64,000 nucleotides of DNA. Origin: Aquimarina sp. U1-2 (GTDB lineage: Bacteria > Bacteroidota > Bacteroidia > Flavobacteriales > Flavobacteriaceae). The position numbers were made by a program, and so were the translations under genes. The notes beneath the pieces are model-generated. The model worked only from the letters and a program-made list of their open reading frames with translations, was not told the origin of the DNA and searched no databases. The stretch is taken from NCBI RefSeq assembly GCF_017897595.1, contig NZ_JAGKIK010000011.1:1-64000 (forward strand), read 5' to 3'. Position 1 is the first letter of the stretch; each line of letters opens with the position of its first letter. This document shows, piece after piece, positions 54,816 to 63,141 of the stretch.

Positions 54816-57455
54816 TTGGGGAAAAAAGTATCACAAATCATCGTAGTATTGCTTATCCTATTCTTAGGATATGCTTGTTCGCGTAAAAAAGATAAGTTCG
54901 TTAATCGCGCCTGGCATGATGTAACTACAAAAAATAATACCTTATATAATGGTCGTTTAGCTTTTGCAACGGGGGGTGAAGAATTGATTCAATCTTATAA
55001 AGATAACTTTTGGGAACTGCTTCCTATAGAAAGAATGATCGTAAGCGAAGATGTAAGGCTTCCTAACGAAGTGCTAAATCAAAATTTTGATAAAGCTGAA
55101 GAAAAAGCAGTTAAAGCAATCCAAAAGCATAGCATGCTTATCGATGGCAGAGAGCGTAATCCTAAGATCGATGAGGCTTTTCTGCTTCTAGGAAAATCAA
55201 GATACTTTGAACAACGATTTATCCCGGCGCTAGAGGCATTTAATTATATCCTGTATAAATATCCCACCAGTAATACCATTAATCACGCAAAGGTTTGGAG
55301 AGCAAAAACCAATCTTAGGTTAGACAACAACGAAAAAGCAATCGAAGATCTAACAAGGATGATCGAGCAGGAGTATATGAAACCTCAGGATTATGCCGAT
55401 GCAGTAGCCATGATGGCACAGGCCTATATCAACCTAAAACAAAAAGATTCTGCTACTACATACATTAATAAAGCTGCAGTACACACCAAAAACTTTGAGC
55501 AAAAGGGACGTTATTTATATATCAAGGGACAATTATTGAACGAGTTGGGCTATAAAGATAGTGCCAATTATGCATTTGATCAGGTGATCGCTCTCAATAG
55601 AAAGACCCCCCGAATTTATATGATTAATGCAGAAATGGCCAAAGCTAGAAATTTTGACTACGAACGAGGAAACAAGGAAGAATTTCTCGAACTGCTTACC
55701 GATCTCGAAGAAAATCGGGAAAACCGACCTTTTTTAGATAAAATTTACCATCAAAAAGCGGTATATTTTAAAACATTGGACTCGATTGATCTAGCTGTCG
55801 ATTATTACAATAAATCGTTGCGTACCAATTCTGAAGATAAATACTTAGAGTCTTTAAATTACTATACGCTAGGTGACATCAATTTTGATAACAAAGAATA
55901 TGCTATTTCCGGAGCATATTATGATAGTACATTGCAACGTATGATTGTCGATTCGAAAAGGTATCGTGTACTGAAGAAAAAGCGTGTCAATCTTGATGAT
56001 GTCATTTTGTATGAAGGCATAGCACAAACCAACGACAGTATTCTTACCGTAGTTGCGATGTCACCACAAGAGCAATTGGCTTATTACTCGGCATATACAG
56101 ATAAAATAAAAGCACAAGCTATAGCAGCTCAAGAAGCCGAGGAGATTGCCCAGATCAAAAGTCAGTTACCCACCGAGCAGCGTTTTGGACAATCCGGTAC
56201 TTCTATCGGTACAGCATCAAACAACCAGCAGGCCGGAGGCCGGTTTTATTTTTACAATCAAACAACAGTAGCCTATGGTAAAACAGCTTTCAAAAGAACG
56301 TATGGCAACCGCGAGTTACAAGACAATTGGAGAGTGTCTAGTATTGTGAATCCGGGAGTCGTTGCCGAAGAGGTCGAAGAACAACAGGAAGTGTATACTA
56401 TTGAGTCTGATCCTACTTTTAACCCTCAAACCTATATTGCGCAGTTACCTACAGAACAAGGTGTATTAGATAGTTTGCAGACCGATAGAAATTTTGCGTA
56501 TTATCAATTGGGTGTTATCTATAAAGAAAAGTTTCAGGAGTATGATTTGGCAATCGATAAATTTGAGACATTGCTTCAAAATAATCCCGAAGAACGGTTG
56601 ATCGTTCCTTCAAAATATAATTTGTACAAGATCTACACGGCACAAGCAGAGTTAGCAAATGCAAATAAATACAAACAAGACATCATTAATAATCATGGTG
56701 AATCCAGATATGCCAAGATTCTTCAAAATCCAAATCAGGAACTCGAGGATAAAGATAGTCCAGAGTCGATGTATAATCAATTGTACAAAGATTTTCAGAA
56801 TCAAAAATATGCAGAAGTTATACGTAGAAGCGACTTGCTAATTACCAAATTTGGAGGAGATGACAACTTCTTGCCCAAATTTGAACTTTTAAAGGCCCAG
56901 GCATTAGGAAGGTATCAGGGGTTCGAAGCCTATAAGAAAGCTCTAAATTATGTGGCATTAAATTACCCTCAAAGCCCAGAAGGTAAGAAAGCACAAATCA
57001 TGTACCAGGTAACCATTCCCCAGATAGAAAACAATGTATTTCTGGTTGATGCCAATGAAGATGAAAATCACAAGCTGGTCTACCCGTTTTCGACCTTTGG
57101 GGATCATCAGGCTATGGCTTTAAAAGAACTTATCGAAGAGATTCTGAAGGAATTAAAATACGATAAAATGAAAGTTTCTATAGATGTATATACTAAAGAC
57201 CAGCAATTCGTAGTTGTACATACCAAAAGAAATAAATCTGAAGCTGAAGGTTTGGGTGAATTACTGTCGCTGGGAAAGACAGAAAATACTAAAGGTGTTG
57301 ATCTAACGCGATGGAATCGTAAAAAGAAATATTACGAAAAAATAGAGGCACCGTATTTTACAATAGCATCGCCAAACTATAGAATACTTCAAATTCATAA
57401 AAATTTGGAAGAATATCAACAAGCCTTAGAACCAGACGAAGAAGAAACGAAATAA
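54816..57455 (+). CDS. porW: PorW/SprE-like lipoprotein of type IX secretion and gliding
   Basis: The 879-aa protein starts at a TTG and has a lipoprotein signal (lipobox LGYAC, Cys21). It then has the family opening KKDKFVNRAWHDVTTKNNTLYNG and TPR-type repeats over about residues 100-380 and 565-720. PorW/SprE is an outer-membrane lipoprotein needed for type IX secretion and gliding motility in Bacteroidota, and in related genomes I recall it beside the ATP synthase genes as here. Its presence suggests the fibre or RHS proteins could use type IX export, though no matching C-terminal signal was seen. A bactofilin gene follows after 27 bp. Confidence 0.85.
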   Translation: MGKKVSQIIVVLLILFLGYACSRKKDKFVNRAWHDVTTKNNTLYNGRLAFATGGEELIQSYKDNFWELLPIERMIVSEDVRLPNEVLNQNFDKAEEKAVKAIQKHSMLIDGRERNPKIDEAFLLLGKSRYFEQRFIPALEAFNYILYKYPTSNTINHAKVWRAKTNLRLDNNEKAIEDLTRMIEQEYMKPQDYADAVAMMAQAYINLKQKDSATTYINKAAVHTKNFEQKGRYLYIKGQLLNELGYKDSANYAFDQVIALNRKTPRIYMINAEMAKARNFDYERGNKEEFLELLTDLEENRENRPFLDKIYHQKAVYFKTLDSIDLAVDYYNKSLRTNSEDKYLESLNYYTLGDINFDNKEYAISGAYYDSTLQRMIVDSKRYRVLKKKRVNLDDVILYEGIAQTNDSILTVVAMSPQEQLAYYSAYTDKIKAQAIAAQEAEEIAQIKSQLPTEQRFGQSGTSIGTASNNQQAGGRFYFYNQTTVAYGKTAFKRTYGNRELQDNWRVSSIVNPGVVAEEVEEQQEVYTIESDPTFNPQTYIAQLPTEQGVLDSLQTDRNFAYYQLGVIYKEKFQEYDLAIDKFETLLQNNPEERLIVPSKYNLYKIYTAQAELANANKYKQDIINNHGESRYAKILQNPNQELEDKDSPESMYNQLYKDFQNQKYAEVIRRSDLLITKFGGDDNFLPKFELLKAQALGRYQGFEAYKKALNYVALNYPQSPEGKKAQIMYQVTIPQIENNVFLVDANEDENHKLVYPFSTFGDHQAMALKELIEEILKELKYDKMKVSIDVYTKDQQFVVVHTKRNKSEAEGLGELLSLGKTENTKGVDLTRWNRKKKYYEKIEAPYFTIASPNYRILQIHKNLEEYQQALEPDEEETK

Positions 57456-57482
57456 AATAATTAACAAATCCCTCTATAGATT

Positions 57483-57941
57483 ATGTTTTCAGATAATAAA
57501 AAAGGAAGAGACCAAGGACCCATGACAGATTTTTCACGCAATCAGAACAAAATTTCAGAAGGCACTAAAATGGTAGGCGATATCGTTGCCGAAGGAGGTT
57601 TTAGAATCGAAGGAACAATTGAAGGAACCTTCAAAACTACCGGCAAAGTTGTTGTTGGTAAATCCGGATTCATACAAGGAACATTAGAATGTTCTGACGC
57701 CGATTTTGAAGGTAAATTTTCAGGAAACCTGAATGTTTCAAACACCTTATCTTTAAAACCAACAGCGCATATCGAAGGTGAAGTTACCGTAGGTAAATTA
57801 GCTGTAGAACCCGGTGCAAATTTTAATGCTTCCTGTTCTATGAAAGGCGGCGTAAAATCGTTAAGCAAACCATCATCAAGCAGTGAGCCAACAAAACAAC
57901 CGCAAGCAGCCCAACCACAAGGACAAGGGAAGTCAGCTTAG
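57483..57941 (+). CDS. Bactofilin
   Basis: The 152-aa protein has the bactofilin beta-helix core (about residues 25-115) with repeated short strands: TKMVGDIVAEGGFRIEGTIE, GKVVVGKSGFIQGTLEC, ADFEGKFSGNLNV, AHIEGEVTVGKLAVEPGA. It is flanked by a flexible N-terminus and a Ser/Pro/Gln-rich tail. Bactofilins form cytoskeletal filaments in cell-shape and envelope work. The tail overlaps the next gene by 59 bp, so the two are tightly linked. Confidence 0.93.
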   Translation: MFSDNKKGRDQGPMTDFSRNQNKISEGTKMVGDIVAEGGFRIEGTIEGTFKTTGKVVVGKSGFIQGTLECSDADFEGKFSGNLNVSNTLSLKPTAHIEGEVTVGKLAVEPGANFNASCSMKGGVKSLSKPSSSSEPTKQPQAAQPQGQGKSA

Positions 57942-58137
57942 GCGATTTGCAATACTAACGGGTATTGCTTTTGAAATGGGAGCCATTATTTTTTTGTTTG
58001 CCTATGTGGGCGAACAAATAGATACGTATTATGGGTTCGCAGAGCAATGGTCGACCATAGTTTTTGTACTATTGGGCGTGGCAGTTTCGTTGTATATTGT
58101 TATCAAGCAGCTTCATAGAGTTAATACGTCGAAATGA
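57883..58137 (+). CDS. atpZ: AtpZ/AtpI-family ATP synthase accessory protein
   Basis: The 84-aa protein begins at a GTG inside the bactofilin gene. It has a basic N-terminus and two membrane helices: RRFAILTGIAFEMGAIIFLF and STIVFVLLGVAVSLYIVI. The AYVGEQID between them matches the AtpZ type. It belongs to the ATP synthase operon and may help assembly or ion supply. Confidence 0.85.
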   Translation: MSQQNNRKQPNHKDKGSQLRRFAILTGIAFEMGAIIFLFAYVGEQIDTYYGFAEQWSTIVFVLLGVAVSLYIVIKQLHRVNTSK

Positions 58138-58143
58138 TTACAT

Positions 58144-58521
58144 ATGCGCAGGCAGGCCATTAAATTTATAGTACTATTTATAATAGTAGTAGGATTAAGC
58201 TATATCGCTCATTATTGGATTGTCGATCATCTTTTTTTAGGAGGTCATATCGATATGGTACAAAAATCATATGGTTATAATGCATCTTTTACCTTTGTCT
58301 TGACTTTGATCCTTATTGCATTGAGCAAACGGTACAAAGATCAGATAGGTTTTATTTTTTTGGCAGGAAGTTTTATAAAAACAGGATTATTTTTTGCGAT
58401 ATTTGAGATGACAACATTCAAAATTGACAAAAATGTCTTTCTTAATTTCTTCATACCATATCTTCTTTGTTTGATTCTAGAAGTTTATTATGTTTCAAAA
58501 ATTTTAAAAGCAGTTAAATAA
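58144..58521 (+). CDS. Small four-helix membrane protein of the atp operon (DUF6168-like)
   Basis: The 125-aa protein has four membrane helices and occupies the place of atpI between atpZ and atpB. I recall a DUF6168-type protein here in flavobacteria; the exact family is a memory-based guess. Its charge pattern recalls ATP synthase subunit I proteins. It starts 7 bp after atpZ. Confidence 0.6.
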   Translation: MRRQAIKFIVLFIIVVGLSYIAHYWIVDHLFLGGHIDMVQKSYGYNASFTFVLTLILIALSKRYKDQIGFIFLAGSFIKTGLFFAIFEMTTFKIDKNVFLNFFIPYLLCLILEVYYVSKILKAVK

Positions 58522-58601
58522 CTCATAATCATATATTTATATAGAATTAAGAGCACTTTAACTTATTTGTAAAAATAGTTTAAGAATCTAACTTAATTAT
58601 G

Positions 58602-58609
58602 TACATTTG
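58602..58609 (+). promoter_or_regulatory. -7 promoter element of atpB
   Basis: TACATTTG is an exact TAnnTTTG match and is followed by CACCG, the sequence that often surrounds the start site in Bacteroidota. It lies 33 bp before the atpB ATG. The atp structural genes therefore probably have their own promoter apart from the porW-atpZ genes. The -33 element is not clear. Confidence 0.65.
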
Positions 58610-58642
58610 CACCGAAATTTAGGAACCGAATTTATACACGTA

Positions 58643-59722
58643 ATGCAAAAACGTACTGTTGTTAAGATTTTATTGATTTTTACCTTTGTTTTTAACACAT
58701 CAAACTTGTTTGCCAAAGAACCCGATAACGGAGAAGATGGCGGAAAAGTAAATACAAAATCTGAAATTGATGCGTATATAGAGCATCACTTGCAGGACAC
58801 TCACGATTTTACACTTTGGTCTGATGGAGAAACAGGATCTCATGTTGGTTTTCCACTTCCGGTTATCTTATGGGATAATGGTTTAAAAGTTTTTTCTTCA
58901 TCCAAATTTCATCATGGAGAAACCATTGCAGAAGTTGATGGTAATTATTACAGATTATATCACGGTAAAATTTATAAAACCGATGCAGAGGGTACTATAA
59001 CATATGACGAGGATCAACATCCTACAAATCCTAAACCTTTAGATTTTTCAATTACAAAAAACGTAGTTACCATGATATTTGTGGGAATACTTATGTTTTT
59101 GTTATTTGGTGGTCTGGCCAGATCGTATAAAAAAGGAGCGCTGCCTACCGGTTTTGGCAGGGTACTAGAACCTCTGGTAATTTATGTGCGAGATGAAATT
59201 GCCATACCCAATATTGGAAGAGAAAAGCATAGAAAATTCATGGGCTTTTTGCTTACTGTGTTTTTTTTCATTTGGATTTTAAATTTATTGGGAATGACTC
59301 CTCTGGGCGTAAACGTAACTGGTAATATTGCCGTAACTGTTTGTTTGGCCTTATTTACCTATTTTATCACTCAGTTCAGTGCAAATAGAGAGTACTGGAA
59401 ACATATCTTTTGGATGCCAGGAGTACCGGTAATCATGAAGATTGTTCTAATGCCTATCGAAATTCTGGGAACATTAACAAAACCTTTTGCATTATTAATA
59501 CGTTTGTTTGCAAACATAACTGCTGGTCACGTGGTGATCATGAGTTTGATTGCATTAATTTTTATGGCAGACAATTTATACGTAATGACACCAATCTCAT
59601 TACTATTAACCATATTTATATCAGTGATCGAACTTTTAGTGGCCTTTTTGCAAGCATTCATCTTTACGATGTTATCTGCTTTGTTTATTGGTTTGGCAGT
59701 TCAGGATCACGAGCATCATTAA
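58643..59722 (+). CDS. atpB: F0F1 ATP synthase subunit a
   Basis: The 359-aa product from the ATG at 58643 has a signal-like N-terminus and a long extramembrane N-domain (to about residue 135), both common in Bacteroidota. Five or more helices follow. The essential Arg lies in TKPFALLIRLFANITAGH near residue 287, and the last helix is rich in Leu and Phe. It forms the proton half-channel. An upstream TTG (58607) falls inside the promoter and is rejected. It ends with DHEHH. Confidence 0.95.
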   Translation: MQKRTVVKILLIFTFVFNTSNLFAKEPDNGEDGGKVNTKSEIDAYIEHHLQDTHDFTLWSDGETGSHVGFPLPVILWDNGLKVFSSSKFHHGETIAEVDGNYYRLYHGKIYKTDAEGTITYDEDQHPTNPKPLDFSITKNVVTMIFVGILMFLLFGGLARSYKKGALPTGFGRVLEPLVIYVRDEIAIPNIGREKHRKFMGFLLTVFFFIWILNLLGMTPLGVNVTGNIAVTVCLALFTYFITQFSANREYWKHIFWMPGVPVIMKIVLMPIEILGTLTKPFALLIRLFANITAGHVVIMSLIALIFMADNLYVMTPISLLLTIFISVIELLVAFLQAFIFTMLSALFIGLAVQDHEHH

Positions 59723-59754
59723 TAACAATTGTTTAATTATTTAATATTTATTTT

Positions 59755-59949
59755 ATGGAAATTCCAGCTTTAGTAGGTGCAGGTTTGATCGTAATCGGAG
59801 CAGGTATCGGTTTAGGAAAAATTGGTGGTTCTGCAATGGAGGCGATCGCTCGCCAGCCAGAAGCTACTGGTAAAATTCAAACTGCGATGATTATTATCGC
59901 AGCGCTTTTAGAAGGATTAGCATTTGCTGCTTTAATTCTTGGAAAATAA
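59755..59949 (+). CDS. atpE: F0F1 ATP synthase subunit c
   Basis: The 64-aa hairpin has two helices joined by the polar loop ARQPEA near residues 32-37. The ion-binding Glu53 is in ALLEGLAFA. No sodium-type Gln/Glu-Ser/Thr set is apparent, so proton coupling is likely. Several copies form the rotor ring. Confidence 0.97.
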   Translation: MEIPALVGAGLIVIGAGIGLGKIGGSAMEAIARQPEATGKIQTAMIIIAALLEGLAFAALILGK

Positions 59950-60044
59950 GCAAAAATCCTAGAACATTATCTGTAACGGTTGGTTGCAGATAATGTTTAC
60001 TTTAACAAAAATAATTAGACATCAAAAATTTAAGTACATAAGAA

Positions 60045-60545
60045 ATGGATAAATTAATTAATGATTTTTCATTCGGATTATTTTTCTGGCAGGCCTTAAT
60101 TCTTTTAGTGCTGCTATTTTTATTACGAAAGTATGCCTGGAAACCTATTCTAGATTCTTTAAATAATAGAGAAGAAGGCATCAAAAACGCTTTAGAATCT
60201 GCAGAAGAAGCTAAAAAAGAAATGCAAAGTTTGCAAGCAGATAACGAGCGCATTCTAAATGAAGCGAGAGCCGAGCGTGATGGTATGTTAAAAGAAGCGA
60301 GACAGCTTAAAGAAACGATGATTACAGATGCAAAAGCAGAAGCTCAAGCAGAAGCAGATAAAATCGTAGCTCAGGCGCAAGCCACCATTGCAAGTGAAAA
60401 GAAAGCTGCAATTACCGAGTTAAAAAGCCAGGTCGCTGAACTTTCAGTAGAAATTGCAGAAAAGGTAGTGCGAAAAGAATTAGCCAACAAAAAGGAACAA
60501 CTAGAATTGGTTGATGCTATGTTGGGAGATGTTACTTTAAATTAA
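60045..60545 (+). CDS. atpF: F0F1 ATP synthase subunit b
   Basis: The 166-aa protein has one N-terminal helix (FGLFFWQALILLVLLFLL, residues 9-26). A long charged coiled coil (about 45-150) follows, with many Ala, Glu and Lys. It forms the outer stalk linking F0 to F1. The length is normal. Confidence 0.97.
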   Translation: MDKLINDFSFGLFFWQALILLVLLFLLRKYAWKPILDSLNNREEGIKNALESAEEAKKEMQSLQADNERILNEARAERDGMLKEARQLKETMITDAKAEAQAEADKIVAQAQATIASEKKAAITELKSQVAELSVEIAEKVVRKELANKKEQLELVDAMLGDVTLN

Positions 60546-60552
60546 TGATATC

Positions 60553-61080
60553 ATGAGTAGAGCGGCAATACGTTACGCAAAAGCTGTTTTGAGTTTGGCT
60601 CAGGACAAAAAAGCCACGGGTGACGTTCAGAGCGATATGCAAACTATTATCGCTACGGTTAACCAGAGTGATGAGCTTAAAATGATACTGAATAGCCCGT
60701 TAATTAAGAACGAAGTAAAGTTGACTTCTCTGCGGGAGATTTTTAAAAATACAGGAGACATCACACAAAAGTTATTTGATATATTAATTCATAATAAAAG
60801 AGTTGATTTATTAGCTGATGTTGCCAAGCAGTACGTGGTTTTATTCGATCGCTTGCATCATACTCAGGTCGCAAAAGTGACTACTGCAGTGCCTTTAGAC
60901 AAAGCTTTGAGTGACAAGGTTTCAGCAAAGGTTAAAGAGCTAACGGGTAATGAAGCTACTTTAGAAAACATAATCGATGAAAGTATCATTGGTGGTTTCA
61001 TTCTAAGAGTAGGGGATTTGCAATACAACGCCAGTATAGCAAATAAGCTTACGAATTTGAAAAGAGAATTGAGTAATTAA
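60553..61080 (+). CDS. atpH: F0F1 ATP synthase subunit delta
   Basis: The 175-aa protein starts AAIRYAKAVLSLAQ and ends with the typical IDESIIGGFILRVGDLQYNA block near residues 143-162. It joins the outer stalk to the top of F1. It starts 7 bp after atpF. Confidence 0.97.
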   Translation: MSRAAIRYAKAVLSLAQDKKATGDVQSDMQTIIATVNQSDELKMILNSPLIKNEVKLTSLREIFKNTGDITQKLFDILIHNKRVDLLADVAKQYVVLFDRLHHTQVAKVTTAVPLDKALSDKVSAKVKELTGNEATLENIIDESIIGGFILRVGDLQYNASIANKLTNLKRELSN

Positions 61081-61140
61081 ACTATAAAATTAATAATAAG
61101 AGAGTAAGATTTTTATTTTATTCTTCTAAATTACTATAAC

Positions 61141-62718
61141 ATGGCAGAAGTGAATCCTGCTGAAGTATCAGCAATAATAAAACAACAATTATCTGGATTT
61201 GAAGCATCCGCTTCATTAGAAGAAGTGGGGACCGTATTACAAGTGGGTGATGGTATCGCACGTGTATATGGGTTATCTAATGCACAATATGGGGAATTAG
61301 TACAGTTTGATTCTGGATTAGAAGGAATTGTACTTAACCTTGAAGAAGATAATGTTGGGGTCGTACTTTTAGGTTCTTCTACAGAAGTGAAAGAAGGTGC
61401 TACCGTAAAGCGTACTCAGCGAATTGCATCGATTAATGTAGGAGAAGGAATTGTAGGGCGTGTGGTAGATACCTTAGGGAATCCTATTGATGGAAAAGGA
61501 GCGATCGAAGGTGAAACTTTTGAAATGCCATTAGAACGTAAAGCCCCGGGAGTTGTTTTCCGTCAGCCGGTAAATGAACCGCTTCAAACCGGTATCAAAT
61601 CAATTGATGCTATGGTGCCCATCGGTAGAGGGCAGCGTGAATTGGTAATCGGAGACCGTCAAACGGGTAAAACTACCGTATGTATTGATACCATCCTTAA
61701 TCAAAAAGAATTTTATGACGCTGGTGAGCCCGTATATTGTATTTATGTGGCTATCGGTCAAAAAGCATCTACAGTAGCAGGTATTGCTAAGGTTTTAGAA
61801 GATAAAGGTGCATTGGCATATACGACTATTGTCGCAGCAAACGCATCAGATCCTGCACCAATGCAGGTATATGCTCCTTTTGCCGGTGCGGCTATCGGAG
61901 AATATTTTCGTGATACCGGTCGCCCTGCGTTGATCATTTATGATGATTTATCTAAGCAAGCGGTTGCCTATCGTGAAGTATCTTTATTATTACGTCGTCC
62001 ACCGGGGCGTGAGGCGTATCCGGGTGATGTTTTCTACCTTCACTCAAGATTGTTAGAGCGTTCAGCAAAGGTAATTGCTGATGATACGATCGCAAAAGAC
62101 ATGAACGACCTTCCTGATTCTATAAAAACAAAAGTAAAAGGTGGTGGATCATTAACTGCATTACCAATTATAGAGACTCAAGCAGGTGATGTATCAGCCT
62201 ATATCCCCACTAACGTAATTTCTATTACCGATGGTCAGATCTTCTTAACATCAGACTTATTTAACTCTGGAGTGCGTCCTGCGATTAATGTAGGTATCTC
62301 GGTATCTCGAGTAGGAGGTTCTGCTCAAATCAAGTCGATGAAGAAAGTAGCAGGTACCTTAAAACTAGATCAAGCTCAGTTTCGTGAACTAGAAGCCTTT
62401 GCAAAGTTTGGTTCTGATTTGGATGCCGCTACATTAAACGTGATTGAAAAAGGAAAACGAAATGTTGAAATTTTGAAACAAGCACAAAACGATCCTTATA
62501 CGGTAGAAGATCAAATCGCGATTATCTATGCCGGATCCAAGAATCTGTTGAAAGAGGTTCCTGTATCCAAAGTAAAAGAGTTTGAAAAAGACTATTTAGC
62601 ATATCTTAACGCAAAACACAGAGACACATTAGATACATTAAAGTCAGGAAAGCTTACCGACGAAGCAACTGATGTATTAAGAGCTGCTTGTAAAGAAATA
62701 TCGGCGAAGTACAAATAA
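61141..62718 (+). CDS. atpA: F0F1 ATP synthase subunit alpha
   Basis: The 525-aa subunit has Walker A GDRQTGKT near residue 172, the [12 protein letters not shown] block, and the conserved [20 protein letters not shown] near residue 283. It is a non-catalytic nucleotide-binding subunit of F1. The stop codon is the start of a 7-nt repeat array that leads into an inserted gene before atpG. Confidence 0.98.
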   Translation: MAEVNPAEVSAIIKQQLSGFEASASLEEVGTVLQVGDGIARVYGLSNAQYGELVQFDSGLEGIVLNLEEDNVGVVLLGSSTEVKEGATVKRTQRIASINVGEGIVGRVVDTLGNPIDGKGAIEGETFEMPLERKAPGVVFRQPVNEPLQTGIKSIDAMVPIGRGQRELVIGDRQTGKTTVCIDTILNQKEFYDAGEPVYCIYVAIGQKASTVAGIAKVLEDKGALAYTTIVAANASDPAPMQVYAPFAGAAIGEYFRDTGRPALIIYDDLSKQAVAYREVSLLLRRPPGREAYPGDVFYLHSRLLERSAKVIADDTIAKDMNDLPDSIKTKVKGGGSLTALPIIETQAGDVSAYIPTNVISITDGQIFLTSDLFNSGVRPAINVGISVSRVGGSAQIKSMKKVAGTLKLDQAQFRELEAFAKFGSDLDAATLNVIEKGKRNVEILKQAQNDPYTVEDQIAIIYAGSKNLLKEVPVSKVKEFEKDYLAYLNAKHRDTLDTLKSGKLTDEATDVLRAACKEISAKYK

Positions 62719-62751
62719 TTCAGAATTCGGAATGCTGAATTCAGAATTTAT
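62717..62751. repeat. 7-nt repeat array upstream of four-helix-bundle gene 2
   Basis: Five consecutive 7-base units, AATTCAG, AATTCGG, AATGCTG, AATTCAG, AATTTAT, start inside the atpA stop codon and end 2 bp before the next ATG. The shared form is AATTCNG. Confidence 0.85.
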
Positions 62752-62753
62752 GT

Positions 62754-63095
62754 ATGACGTATAAGAGAAGAAATAATATAATTGTTGATAAGAGTTTTTA
62801 TTTTGGTTGTGATATTGTAAAATTTTGCAAAGAATTAAAAAAGAAGCATGAGTATGAAATAGCTAGTCAACTTATTAGAAGCGGTACTAGTATTGGAGCC
62901 AATGTAAGAGAATCACAAAGAGGAGTAAGTAATAAAGATTTCAAAAATAAATTAGCAATTGCATTAAAAGAAGCCGATGAAACATCTTTCTGGTTGGATA
63001 TTGTAGAGGAAACCACAATGGAAGTTCCGAATCAATTAATCGAAAGGTGCGATGAACTTATAAGGCTTTTAGTTAGTATAATTAAAAATTCATAA
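62754..63095 (+). CDS. Four-helix-bundle protein (S23/IVP family) between atpA and atpG
   Basis: The 113-aa protein has the family motifs SFYFGCDIVKFCKELKK, ASQLIRSGTSIGANVRESQR at about residues 38-57, and KLAIALKEADETSFWLDIV near 72. It is related to the gene at 20167 but not a close copy. Its codons end in a repeat array, since the final AATTCATAA is both coding and repeat. The gene breaks the conserved atpA-atpG adjacency but keeps the same strand, so the operon can still be read through. No role in ATP synthase is known for the family. Confidence 0.92.
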   Translation: MTYKRRNNIIVDKSFYFGCDIVKFCKELKKKHEYEIASQLIRSGTSIGANVRESQRGVSNKDFKNKLAIALKEADETSFWLDIVEETTMEVPNQLIERCDELIRLLVSIIKNS

Positions 63096-63137
63096 TTCTA
63101 TCAATTCATAATTCATAATTCTGAATTCATAATTATA
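63087..63137. repeat. 7-nt repeat array downstream of four-helix-bundle gene 2
   Basis: Units AATTCAT, AATTCTA, then after two bases AATTCAT, AATTCAT, AATTCTG, AATTCAT, AATTATA run to 4 bp before the atpG start codon. They have the same AATTCNN form as the upstream array. Confidence 0.9.
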
Positions 63138-63141
63138 AAAA

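Noticed and set aside
58607..58642. Upstream TTG start for atpB
   Set aside because: It falls inside the TACATTTG promoter element and adds residues before the signal-like N-terminus; the ATG at 58643 fits.
59410..59736. 108-codon ORF inside atpB
   Set aside because: It is a +1 shadow of the conserved subunit a frame.
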